A DNA stretch of 64,000 nt from Cryptomeria japonica. Its lineage: Eukaryota > Streptophyta > Pinopsida > Cupressales > Cupressaceae. The notes beneath the pieces are model-generated. The model was not told the DNA's origin and searched no databases. It saw only the letters and a list, made by a program, of their open reading frames with translations. The stretch spans positions 554,429,136 through 554,493,135 of the forward strand of contig NC_081413.1 in NCBI RefSeq assembly GCF_030272615.1. The letters are read 5' to 3'. This document shows, one piece after another, positions 36,421 to 47,221 of the stretch. Every line of letters starts with the position of its first letter. Position 1 is the stretch's first letter. Made by a program: the position numbers and the translations under genes.

Positions 36421-38495
36421 TATATTTTATGTATTTTATTATTGTAATTCTAGATCATTCATCTTTAAGTCTCAAATTTGGCAGTAGAGATTATGCTAAT
36501 TTGTAATTTTTTTAATAAACACATGATAATCTTAAGTTTACCTTGATGGTATCAATTTCAATTTTTACCCAATGTTTACCTAACTTTAAAACTTCAAGAA
36601 GCTTGACAAGTATCTCCTTTATCAGACTTCCCTTCACAATGTTTACCCATAACACAACCCTAACACACCTTATCAAAAGCATAATGTTTAGGAATCCTTA
36701 TGGTCCATATCCTTCTAACTCAACTACTAAAGATAGCAATAGTTGAGATGACCAAATCACTCATGTCAAAATTTACTCACATTATCATTGTAACTAGTGT
36801 AATGGAAAAATAATCTAGCAAAAAGTGAAAAAATATATACAATCTAATGATTTGTTTATTCTAGGTGCAACTAAACTATCACACTTAAGTTCCTCAATCA
36901 CAATCAAATTCAAGGCGAATTCAACACTCTTGTGTATACCCATGTAAATGATTTCATAAACTAAAGGAAGATTGGTTGATAAGTAGGGTACACAAAATAT
37001 TGTTGTATCTACCTTCATCTATATCAATAGAACTTGTCCCTCAAACATATACTAAAGAATCATCGCCCATGAGGGTTTGTGGCATATTACATAACTCCAA
37101 TGAGAACACGTCTCTAGAAAAGGTTATTGATGTGAAGCATTGAAGTCAAGAGCCTAACGCCGAAAAGAGGAAGTGGCTATTACAACTAGTGTCTTCCTTT
37201 ATCTTATTTGGAAGAAGAGGACAAAATTTAAGAGACATTATCAAGAAGACTAATATTGTTCTTTTTTAAAATATAAGTCAATTTATCAATCTATTTATTC
37301 ATACATGTGAGTTCATCATGCCCCATCTTTTTACAACACACACTTGACCTTCTCTTTTCTCTATAATTCCCCCTTTGAAAAAGAGGAAGTTTGAGAACCT
37401 ACCTCAAGAGTAGAAGATCACTAGGAATTTGTCTTTGTAGAATAGGCATGTGATTTAGTATTTTGTTTCTTTTTGGAGTTACTAAGTTTTTCTTTCACCC
37501 TATGTGGATTCGTTGGCAACCAATAAATGAGGTTTCTAAGAATTTCTTGTGCTCATCTTAATTAACTCGTCCTAATCACTATTCAAAGTTTCAACAAAAG
37601 CATCAAAGGGAAATATGCTGAATTCAGTTCACAAGACATTCTTGGTAGCATCAAATGTAGGAACAAAGACTTAATTAAAGACCAATCTTAGAAAACGCAC
37701 TAATAGTTAGTTCAATCTTTTTTTTCATGGTTATAGTTTTTTAATTGTAGCCTTAGTAAATTAAACTATGTAATGAAGTCTTGCATATCATGCAAGTTGC
37801 TTGAACAAAGAGTGATGAGGTCAATTTTAAAATCATGATCTCATATTTCATTATTTTACTAAGATTTGTCTATTGTTTCTCAAATATCCTTAGGTTTATC
37901 TATATTGTGAGGATGAAAAGGATTATGAGAACAACTAAATATAAGAATCCATATGTTTAATCACACTTCTTAAACCATTTAACTTTATTGCTACCTAAAT
38001 TTAGTTATAATTCAATTCTTTAACTTACCCTAATATCCCTTAGTCTATAATAGTATAGTCATTTTACCTTGTCATGTAAAATAGTTATAATTTGTTAGTA
38101 TAGGGGTTTATTGTTGATCAATCATAAGAACACAAAAATACAAAGATGCAACATAATAAAAGAGAACTCAATCCCAAGTCACTCAATGGAAAGAACCTCT
38201 AAGAAGGATATAGTGGCACTTGTTATGTTTTCAAAGGCCCTAATCACATTCTTATAAATGCAGGATGAGTACACAATTATAGGAAAAATGATAAAGAATA
38301 ACAAAATATAGATGCAACATATAAATCCTATACAATATCAAAAGATTGCATTCAAATTTGAGTTATCAATCAAAGTTTATGCTCTATTCAAGTCTCTCGT
38401 AGTAGGTGGAATGGTATTGTCCCAATAATATTTGGGTGGAGGTGGTGATTGTGTGGAGGTGGTTGATAGTGTGACTATATGGTGCTAACGAGGTA
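36421..38495 (+). other. AT-rich intergenic DNA
   Basis: No gene, RNA or repeat recognised. Confidence 0.5.
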
Positions 38496-38504
38496 ATGCG
38501 TGGG

Positions 38505-38668
38505 GGACGCATCTATTCTGGCTCCAAAATGACAGTACGGATTGACTAACACGCGTGTTAGTCACGCGTTTTACACCGTCGATTTTGCAATTAACGGCTG
38601 TGATTGACTAACCTGTTGCTAACACGTCGTACGAAAGGTTTGTTTTGGAGCCAGAAATAGACGCAGCC
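38505..38668 (+). mobile_element. MULE-type MITE with 9-bp target duplication
   Basis: A 164-bp element flanked by ATGCGTGGG at 38496-38504 and 38669-38677. Terminal inverted repeats: left GGACGCATCTATTCTGGCTC, right end reading inward GGCTGCGTCTATTTCTGGCT, then CCAAAA on both sides. A 9-bp duplication is the hallmark of Mutator-like transposition. It is much richer in CpG than its surroundings and contains a 22-bp perfect palindrome at 38543-38564 centred on ACACGCGTGT. No coding capacity, so it would have been moved by another element's transposase. Confidence 0.85.
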
Positions 38669-38677
38669 ATGCGTGGG

Positions 38678-39881
38678 TTGCTTGCTCAATGTTGATTGGT
38701 TTATGTAGTGGACAAGCTAATATGGCACTAAGTGACAAGATTATAATAGTAGACATGGTGGTAAAGGTTCTCTATGGCATTTAATGGCTCTAATAATGTG
38801 TTGACAAGTTGTATTTATATTGTGAAGAGAACTAGCAAGAGAATTAAATGGTATTATGAAAAGGGTTATCAAGAAAATTGAAAGGTGTCAACAATTCATA
38901 GGAGTGAATAGGAAGTAGAGAACTAAAAGTCCACAATCACAAATAGTGCCAATAAGCTTAGGAGATCTAGTGTATGCTTAAAAAAGTGAAGCGGTGCCTA
39001 AAATGCAAGGGACACGAAGAGCATTGACAAGCTTAGAAAATATGCATTGGGCACATAAAATAAAGAGGGTGTCATAAGATTTAATGCACGATTGGAAAAG
39101 AAGGGGCTCCTTGACATGCAAGCATTGAATGACAACATCAAAAGTGCAGAGTGTTATGTATGATGTTCACTCAATGCACCAGAATAATCTCTTCTTTGTT
39201 TTTTAACTTTTAAACCTTCCAACCTTATATTTTGTATTTTATGACTTCACTTGGGGGGAAATATAAGGGTTTTGAACAAAATACTTTAAATTTGACGATT
39301 TGACTATCAATCTTTATGCTTTTGATTAGTTCATCTACAATAGTGGACTCATATTTTTTCCAACCTTGTCTAAAATAAATTTACTTATAATGGTGAGCTT
39401 TGAACTAAACAAAACAACAACCAACCTAAAAATTCTTATTAGTTGGTCCCCAAATGTTCCATTTGGACTAAACAAAAGCCAAAACTAATTATTTCATACC
39501 CTTTGGATATGATGGCAACATTAGACTTGCTCTACCATTCACCCAAAACAAACTATTTACAAATGCTCACTACAAAACCCCATAATTCATCTCAATAAAA
39601 GAAAAATGACATAGCCTAAATGCAATAAGGCTTTGATAGTGTAAGATTTGTCTATATTAAATATACCCAAAATGATAATACTTCAAATTTAATTCAAATA
39701 GCCTACTTGCTCAAGACAGAGAAGGAAATGTGAATGAACAAAGAGTGACTATTCAATTCATTAAGAGGGTATGCAATAAATGAAATGAACTTACATTTAT
39801 AAAAAATACATGAAAATGAAGATAACAAGTTGCAATGATGGGCAATCTCTACCCAGGGTCACAATGTATCTTTGATTGTTC
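38678..39881 (+). other. AT-rich intergenic DNA
   Basis: No gene or clear repeat recognised between the MITE and the hairpin. Confidence 0.5.
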
Positions 39882-39949
39882 TTTTTTGTATTATTAATTA
39901 AATTGAAAGGTACTTTCTAATTTTCAATTTAATTAATAAATACAAAAAA
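39882..39949 (+). repeat. Long AT-rich hairpin
   Basis: Arms at 39882-39908 and 39922-39949 are inverted copies differing by one base of length (inner arm ATTAATTAAATTGAAA against TTTCAATTTAATTAAT), with a 13-nt loop. It lies about 640 bp beyond the RIQ stop codon. It could be a tiny foldback element or a transcript-end structure. Confidence 0.85.
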
Positions 39950-39976
39950 TATACAGTCAAAATTACATTATGATTT

Positions 39977-40204
39977 CTAAATACACAATAGTAAAAATGT
40001 TACATTATGGATTTCAAAAGTAAAACAATGATTGCACCAAAGCAAGCATAATAAATGCATACAACCATTTTGAATGTCTCTTTCTACGGTGGATGACAAA
40101 CTATTTGGCAATGATATGGTACCTGCACTATGAAGCAGCTCTGCACCTGGTAGGAACTTCTCATAAATTGCGAATACATCCCAACTCAAATTATACCACA
40201 TCAT
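39977..40204 (-). other. Unassigned 75-codon open frame downstream of RIQ
   Basis: Opens MMWYNLSWDVFAIYEKFLPG and continues AELLHSAGTISLPNSL before ending in a hydrophobic tail. A donor-like CAG|GTACCA follows ELLHSA. It could be an exon of another gene, 3' UTR, or chance; I do not recognise the peptide. Confidence 0.2.
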
Positions 40205-40589
40205 GAACTTGAAAAGATGTCAAATTCCAATTACCCTTCTATTAACTTTATTGATAATAAATAGAACCAAAAATGTTTGCAGCATGAATTAAATTATACA
40301 ACAAAGGTCAACTCAAAGCAACAGAGGACAGACAAGGAACTAGATGAAAAACAAATCTTGGGCTCGTGCATTTCTATCATCAGTGACTAATCAATGCCAA
40401 TTCACGGGCCCAAAATCAAAACCACTTCAAACGATTCTTAATAATACGAACGGTAGGATATAAATCAATTTTCTAGTTCTGAATAATGCAGAAGGTTCAA
40501 ATTCTTTATATGTCATTTCCTAAAACAAAAAACACAATAAGTTCAACCAGAGAGAAAGATGCATGATGAGTCATTGAACAATTCTATTC

Positions 40590-41018
40590 TTAGCTTGATT
40601 TCTGCAACATAGATACAAAATTTGATCCAGCAAATGCTGCAGGGCCACCCACAACAGAGAGCAAAGCTACTACTGTTTGCAAGCCTATTTGCCAAATGGA
40701 ATCCTCAGGAACAAAATAGACACATAACGGGCCTGCAAGTAGAAGAACTATTGCTAGATTTAGAAGCGTTCCAGGTGTGTTAGGATCAGTTGCTGCTGAA
40801 AGTATTCCCAGCTCCTCTGCTTTTGAAAGAAGGCCCAGTTTTTCTATCGACGAAAGAGAAAACCCAAAGTTTTCAGCAGCAGATAAAAGGCCTGCCTTTT
40901 CTGCTTTTGATAACAACCTCAGCTGTTCCACTCTTGACAGCAATTTTATAGATGAAGCTTCGCCATTATTCTTTTGTCTTAGAACAGCAGATTTATCTCC
41001 CAATGGTAGAACTTTAAC
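40590..41018 (-). CDS. RIQ: RIQ/DUF1118 thylakoid protein, conserved-body exon
   Basis: The final exon of a nuclear gene for a chloroplast thylakoid membrane protein of the RIQ (reduced induction of non-photochemical quenching) family, which influences light-harvesting complex and grana organisation. The exon starts after an acceptor (TTTATGTAG) at 41018 and ends with TAA at 40590, 142 codons. Visible: a helical repeat region ([20 protein letters not shown], then [20 protein letters not shown]), an NPGT-like NTPGTLLN, and two membrane helices ([17 protein letters not shown] and [17 protein letters not shown]), closing [11 protein letters not shown]. No internal stop or frameshift. There is no Met at its start and no transit peptide, so at least one upstream exon exists; the best candidate is 58869-58961. 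The choice between the RIQ1 and RIQ2 paralogues is open. Confidence 0.88.
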   Translation of the reverse strand, partial: VKVLPLGDKSAVLRQKNNGEASSIKLLSRVEQLRLLSKAEKAGLLSAAENFGFSLSSIEKLGLLSKAEELGILSAATDPNTPGTLLNLAIVLLLAGPLCVYFVPEDSIWQIGLQTVVALLSVVGGPAAFAGSNFVSMLQKSS

Positions 41019-41849
41019 CTACATAAATCATTGGGGTTTTGAACAACTTAATCCGAAATAAAATCAACAGGAATGTTGATCTCAGACAATTCATCAATTC
41101 TCAATTATACTGGAACATGTATAAAGTTTAATCAAATTAACCATTCCATCTAATATTGTAGCTTAATTTGCATTTGCAAATACATCTACTCAAAACAAAA
41201 TTAGCAGTTGAAAAAAGGCACAAATGCATAACTTCTTTTTCCTGAGATACTGTTTGTCACCAGCTAATTGGAGGGATATATAAGCATAAATTGAAATATT
41301 AAATAGCCATCTAGATTAATTTGGCCCTTCTGACTTGCGATTATATTTATTTGGAGATTTTGACATGCATCTTGTGTTTCCTAGTATTCTGACTTGTGAA
41401 GTATCTCTCCCCTTGGAAAAGAAAATGTTTTCATTGAAAACTCAGACTTGGCAATAACTCAGCTGATCCAAAAGTTTCAATCACTTTGGACTCAGGAAAA
41501 GATTGGGCAAGTTTCTTTGCATTAAAAAACACATAAATTTGTTAAATAAATCTTTAAAAATGTATATACTACTCAATTTAGGGAGCATATTACTGATTTC
41601 TTTCATATGTGGATCAAAATTAGAATTCTACATATTCAGACAAATGTTTATTTGTTTAATTTTTTTTATATGTTAATTATGGGCACTCTTTATCTCAAAT
41701 ATCAAAATATTTAAGAGCAATGTGAACATCAAACCTTGAAAAGGGGTGCTCTGAAAATTACAAAAGCAGCTTCAACTTGAAATCATCATTGTTGAAATTC
41801 CTAAAAACTATTTCTACACCCTGATAATTTTAGCTATGTTTGTGACTGA

Positions 41850-42073
41850 CTTGTTGTGCAACAACTGAAAATTTGTTATGCAGCAACGAAGGACTGTTAC
41901 CCAACAATTAAAACTTATTGCTCGACAACAAAAGACTCAAGAAAACTTGCTATATGACAACTGAGGATTGTTGTGCAGCATCTGAAGACTTGTTATGTAG
42001 CAACAAATAACTACTGCATAACAACTGTAAGCTTCTCACACAGCAACAGAAAACCTTCTAACACAGCAACTAC
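41850..42073 (+). repeat. Degenerate 21-22-bp tandem array
   Basis: About ten diverged units of the form CTTGTTATGCAGCAACTGAA: for example CTTGTTGTGCAACAACTGAA at 41850, TTTGTTATGCAGCAACGAAG next, and CTTGTTATGTAGCAACAAAT near 41992. The core GTTnnnCAnCAAC is partly self-complementary. It ends just before the LINE fragment at 42110. Confidence 0.75.
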
Positions 42074-42109
42074 ACCCGTATCAAGCTTTAAAATTGGCAT
42101 GATTTTTTA

Positions 42110-42475
42110 TTATTGCTAAATCCTTCCTGTCAAGTGGGGAATTTATTAATGATAATGTAATGGGTAGATGGATAACTCACAAAGAAGAGTGGGAAGAAAG
42201 AACTTGTATCTTTTGCGGTAAAGGAGCAGTTGAAACTGAGTGACACTTCATCATGGAGTGCATGGCATATGAAGATATCTGTAAGCAGTTTGATAAGAAT
42301 CTGAAGGTGGACAATCTGAGTAAGCTGTTTGAGGAAGCAAGGCTTCACAAAACTGTGAATTTTTTATTCAAGATGCATAAAAGGAGAGCTGGCATGGAGA
42401 GAAACCTGAATTAGTGTTGTTTTGGAGCTCTTGGTCTCATTATAAAAATCCCTTCATTCATTCATTCATGATATA
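42110..42475 (+). mobile_element. 5'-truncated LINE, zinc-binding RT tail
   Basis: Only the 3' end of a non-LTR retrotransposon remains. It reads GRWITHKEEWEERTCIFCGK, then an in-frame stop within HFIMECMAYEDICKQF: the C-X2-C...H-X4-C zinc-binding domain found at the end of plant LINE ORF2. After a short 3' UTR it ends in TTCATTCATTCATTCATG, a simple-repeat tail typical of LINEs. It matches the minus-strand LINE tail at about 59217-59680, so the two belong to one family. 5' truncation is the usual result of incomplete reverse transcription. Confidence 0.75.
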
Positions 42476-42589
42476 TATAATTTTATAGACTATAATAGTT
42501 CAACTCACATCATAGTGCCATATTATAAATTAAATATTTGTACTAGTATTTTATAAATTTCCTCTGTGGTAAGCATGGTCCTAAAACAA

Positions 42590-42725
42590 TTTTGATTTTT
42601 TGAATTTTAAAACCAGGGTAAGGATCTGAAGCCCAAATGAAGTTGGGGGGCAGTACCCCTTGTTGGGGTTTGGGGGCAACATTCCCAACAGGATAAAGAG
42701 GCAATGCCCCCAACTTTTGAAACCA
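42590..42725 (+). repeat. GC-rich quasi-repeat block
   Basis: Repeated GGGGCATT/GGGGTTTGGGGGCAAC/CCCCTTGTTGGGG modules on an AT-rich background. A minus-strand open frame across it is Pro/Gly-rich and unlikely to be a gene. Probably a fragment of an old retroelement LTR or minisatellite. The rest of 42476-44330 shows nothing recognisable. Confidence 0.4.
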
Positions 42726-44329
42726 CATGAACCTTCATAGCACATGCAAAATTAAAAGCTCAAATGCTTGAAAAAATGGATTCAAAAACTGAGTTTTTTT
42801 GGTGGATAGAATTGTTGCAACGGGCCTAAGTTTTTCTTGGTATTTTTGTGAATTATTGCAAATTCCGAGTTATATTGTGTATATCTTGTAAACTATATTG
42901 ACTCACAAGTTTTGTGAGTTTTTCAACTATAAATTTTCATTAATAGAATGTAATTGGATTACAAAGTGACCAAGACGGAGAAACAAGCTCTCTGCCAAAG
43001 CCAAGATTACTATCAGAGAACAATATGTTATTCAATCTGCATCTAGGCCCAAGGCCTAAAGGAAGGATAGAGCTATTAGAGAAAAACTTTATCTTAACAA
43101 ACAGATCCCCACCTAAGTTTATTCTAATATGAGAATCGGAGTTATATTGACATTGACAAACAAGTCATAAGGTTTGCATTGTAATATACAACCTTATGTA
43201 GGTGATCTTAAACGGATTGTTAAAAAATCAGAGTTCATTGGACAAATCACTTTTAAAGGAACAAGAAACACAGCATGGAATTTATAGCAACATTTTTTAC
43301 TATACAAGAGGTATCCATGAATGCAGAAATGACCCAGGTCAAATAAGTGCTTCTGGAAGTAACCCCCACGTGCAAAACGGAATATGAAACAAAGAGAGAA
43401 CTTTTTAGCTTTTAGCTTCCAATAGATCCTACTAGGGCCCAAGAGGGATGCTCTAACACAAACAACAATTATAGATAAAGGTGGAAAGCATGTTTTTGAG
43501 AGGAAGGAATGGAGGGTAGTTATGCAGATTGAAAGTAGAACTCCATTATTGCAATTGTGCTTCTAAGCTTAGGCAAACAAGTTTTGTATGCAATTGGTGG
43601 ACCAAGGAATAGATTGCATCCATATCTTTCAGTATACTAATTGTATTTGCCAATTTATTAATACATTGCAGTACAAGTGTAAATGCCACTACCAAAGCTA
43701 GTTGTTCCCTCATTGAGTGTTTCTATAATAAAAATCTGGTGTTCATTTAATTTTTCAGTCTTTTCTTCCTCTCTTGACTGTCATTTACATTATATTTAAG
43801 TAGCACAGTTCATAGCAGCAAAAATCATCCATGCAAATAAATCGAGAAAGAAAAAGAGAGATTTTTCAAAAATTTACAATTTAATCAGAGAAATTTGGGT
43901 TAGGGTTAGGGTTTTAGAAACAAAACAAATTGCTATAAAGTCAAAAAAAATGGGTATAAAATTGGATAATATCACCATAAAATTGACAAGTAATCAATAC
44001 ATACAATTTTTGGCAATTAAATTTGTCAAAAACTCATGATAATTTGGCTATAAACAAATAAAAAAATAGAATGGATAATTTTATCTGAAAATCATGATTT
44101 TTAGGGTCAAAAAATTGTGAACAAGGGTGAATAGTAAGAAATCATGACCTCTTCTGATTTCTGCTACTATAACATAGTGTAGATTTCTTGGTTCTTAATT
44201 TTGGCAAGCATAGAATTGAGAAATTACAGATCTTTTGGAAATAAACTAAATAACAAATACAACATGGTGGAACAAAATCTAACAAGCTTCTAGTTTAGGC
44301 ATAACAATTTGCTTATTATTAAGCAAACT

Positions 44330-45020
44330 CAAACGATATTTTTCCAACTTTATATTATCTAATATGTACAAAGCCAAGTTTATCTTGGAATTTGACAAAT
44401 TTTTGTCTTCCAAGATGTTTAGTCATTATGTCAATCGTCCACTACTCGATAGGATAATAATAAAGACAAACGTTTTCGTTATCAACAACTAATTGGTAGA
44501 GTAATACTGTAATAGTGATGAACTTCAATATGGCTGGTTCTAGCATTATTGGCTAGATTTTTCACCATCTTAAGCCCACCGTAACTGTCATAGAAAAGTG
44601 AGGTTGGCGTTGTTTGGTCAAGTTGCAAATCAACCAATATTCTCTACAACAACATTGCCTCAAAACTTGTATTGATAGTGGCCTTATATTTTTCTTCTAT
44701 GGAAGATAAGACATCAATATGTTGTAACTTGTGCCATGACTCCTTAACCAAACATAGAAACATAGGCAGTTGTAGATTGTCAACTCATCCAACCAATTAG
44801 AATCACTAAACCTAGATAGCATGAAATCTATGAATTTCTTGTATACAATGACAAAGTTGAGGGTTCCTTTGACATATTGAAGCAATTGTTGTGTAGCTTG
44901 TCAATAGTCATCTTATCGCTTGGACATGAATCAAGAAAGATGGCTCACTACAGAACGTTGGTCCAGCTGAGTGGCAGTAAGATAAACCAAACTACCAACA
45001 GATGATGCATGGACTCAGTG
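44330..45020 (-). pseudogene. Copia RNase H, 3' part of a decayed pol gene
   Basis: Minus-strand relic of the C-terminal RT/RNase H end of a Ty1/Copia polyprotein: QLLQYVKGTLNFVIVYKK, LSRFSDSNWLDELTIYN, IEEKYKATINTSFEAMLL and a closing DDIMTKHLGRQKFVKFQDK-like segment, the usual Copia ending. Many stops and frameshifts. It is the downstream remainder of the pol gene whose integrase and early RT lie at 48604-49425; the element 45243-48598 was inserted between them. The central RT, including its YxDD box, is missing. Confidence 0.75.
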
Positions 45021-45242
45021 ATTGGCAGCAAATTTGTGTAGGTTAACAGTTTGATCCAATTGCAATAGGTGTAGATTTTAGATTACACTCCATTATTTTA
45101 TTTTAGTGTCTTAGCATACTTAGTTTGTGGGACAAAATTGCATGATCAAGTTGCCAAAATTCTACACTGAAGCAATAATGTAAGAAGAGTTGTCATATCA
45201 AAAATAAAACAAAAATCAGATTTAGAGACACAATGAGTTGTG

Positions 45243-46568
45243 TGTTGGCAACAATAAGGAAGGAAACTGAGAGAGGAGGTGGGGGGGTGAATCAGTTTTC
45301 ACCGGATCTACAAACTTAACCACAAAAACAGATTTGATAAACTGCAGCAATAATAAAGATAAGCAAATAGATAGCACAACACAACACCAAGATTTTGACG
45401 TGGAAAACCTAGTTAAGAGAAAAACCATGGTGGGAACCTACCCACAATAAGATGATACTCTGCAATAGTGTGTGAAAATATTACACTGGGGAATGCACAT
45501 GCATTCAGTGATACTGCCTAGAGCTCATTGCTTAAAAGATAATGACCCAAAAGGATACAACCCTCAGGGAAGTCTCACTAACTTACAACAAGATTCGGAC
45601 TACAATCCAGAATGAATGAACTGCAATAATAGCATCTCCAAATGCCTGATGACAGTTCCAGTTAAGCACAATTGTCTGCTCTGCAACACCAATTGCTCAA
45701 TCACAAGACCAAAAGATGAATCCTTGTTCGCACATATACCACTCTCTGATAATGCAGACACAACCTTGATACACAAATTACATGACAATGTCACCTATTT
45801 ATACAATTCATCAACCTTGACAACAAGGTCAGCTAAACCCTCAACTCACAATTACAAAATTACATCACACGATACAAAGATCAACCACCGAACCAATATA
45901 ATGATAAACATGACATAACATGGTCTTAATTCAAATTCTCAAATGCGCAACACCACCGGAAACCACGCCAAGATCAACCGCAACATGCTACACCACCAGG
46001 AAAACTGCATAACACGAAGAACATCACTGGATCAACAAAATCACCAAAAACTCGCACAACGATCAATGCGGATCGCCAAAACAAATAGGACACAATTAGG
46101 AAACACTAGCAAGCACCTTAGAATCATTAGCAACAGCTGCACCAACACCACTTATCAAATTTTCATCTGTCAATGTCTGAAACTCAGAAACACTCAAACA
46201 GTAGCAACTGTTACGAAGAAAGATAACCTGCGGAGCACCAAATTACGAACCATCTACGATGAAGATACACAAGACCATTCCAAAAAATATCCCAAAATAT
46301 CAACACAAGAACTAATCACACCGGAATATACCAAAGGAAACACTGAACTCTGCAAAGCACTGATCAGAAAACAAACTGCAAAACCGGATCATATGATATG
46401 ATCAATTAAGCTTCCCAGATCACCAAAACCAATACAAAAGAATATCATGATACTAGAAATACTCCATACACCAAACCATAATCCCAATAAACCAATCTGC
46501 AAGCACCGGAGCAGGAATATGTTGACATCAATGACAACAACATATCCTAGCAACAGCAATGTCCAACA
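45243..46568 (-). repeat. 3' LTR of the deleted Copia element
   Basis: 1,326 bp, aligned end to end with 47222-48598. In element orientation TGTTGGACATTGC to TTGTTGCCAACA. Contains CCACGTCAAAATC near its 3' end, a common Copia U5 feature. Confidence 0.9.
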
Positions 46569-46582
46569 ATCTCCCCCTTTGG
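46569..46582 (-). other. Polypurine tract of the deleted Copia element
   Basis: On the minus strand AAAGGGGGAGAT abuts the 3' LTR. Two more similar motifs lie upstream near 46645-46655 and 46688-46700 (TTAGGGGGAG and AAAGGGGGAGAG). Confidence 0.8.
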
Positions 46583-46679
46583 CATTGATGGCAACATATG
46601 AATGTGAAAAACAATCAATGCAAAGAAGGAAAATATCTCCAACAAACTCCCCCTAAGATTAAGCAGATAAAACAGTTTT

Positions 46680-47165
46680 TCACATGCTTCTCTCCCCCTT
46701 TGACAGCAATGTCAAAGACAGAATACAGATTATGCTTCTCTCCCCAGAATTCACCTTAGCCATAAAGGGATTTATGTTCTCATCTTCTCCCATCTTCAGC
46801 ATCTCATATTTTCCTTTCAAACTCTGCAACTTAGCAACTTTCACTTGTTTATTTCCTTCATACAAGGTCTCAAGCTTCTCCCAGATCTCATGTGCGGTCT
46901 GAAGTCCCATTACATTTGTCATCTCTGAATCAATCAGGGCACTCAGCAATGCTTCCTTCGCTCTAATGTTATGTTCAGTTTCCTTGATCTCATCAGCAGT
47001 AATCAGTCCATTTGGAGGAGCAGAATAGGCATTCTTTGTAATCTTCTAGTAATCTTCTCCAAGACATCTCAAGTGCACTTCCATCCGGTTCTTCCAAATA
47101 GCATAATTACTTCCATCAAATCTCAGACTCTCCTTAAAAATAACACCTCCAGTTCCAGTTGCCAT
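46680..47165 (-). pseudogene. gag: Copia gag N-terminal fragment
   Basis: From an ATG at 47165: MATGTGGVIFKESLRFDGSN, then YAIWKNRMEVHL, one TAG within GEDY*KITKN (one transition from TGG), and an open run from 46949 (AHEIWEKLETLYEGNKQVKV, LQSLKGKYEMLKMGEDENI). This is the capsid-type domain (DUF4219/UBN2) of Copia gag. The frame ends soon after KVN at a deletion junction and runs into duplicated polypurine-tract sequence. The zinc knuckle, protease, integrase and RT are absent. Confidence 0.8.
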
Positions 47166-47207
47166 CCCGGATCTCCTCAAGCGGTTAAGCTTCTTCCGAA
47201 GGATCTA

Positions 47208-47219
47208 GCTCTGATACCA
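47208..47219 (-). other. Primer-binding site (initiator tRNA-Met)
   Basis: TGGTATCAGAGC on the minus strand, two bases from the 5' LTR end. This is the standard 12-base complement of plant initiator methionine tRNA used by Copia elements. Confidence 0.92.
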
Positions 47220-47221
47220 AT

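Noticed and set aside
40777-41061. 94-codon plus-strand frame
   Set aside because: Antisense shadow of the RIQ exon, which has clear family similarity on the minus strand.
42543-42728. 61-codon Pro/Gly-rich minus-strand frame
   Set aside because: It overlaps a GC-rich quasi-repeat block, lacks any family match and has no gene context.
43897-43915. GGGTTAGGGTTAGGGTTTT, telomere-like
   Set aside because: Only about two and a half units; too short for an interstitial telomere array and compatible with a common telo-box-like motif.
45616-46401. Plus-strand open frames of 100 and 152 codons in the Copia LTR, with counterparts at 47725-48426
   Set aside because: They run antisense to the element, match no family, and the strand is A/C-rich with few stop triplets. 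The conservation is explained by the two LTRs being copies of each other.
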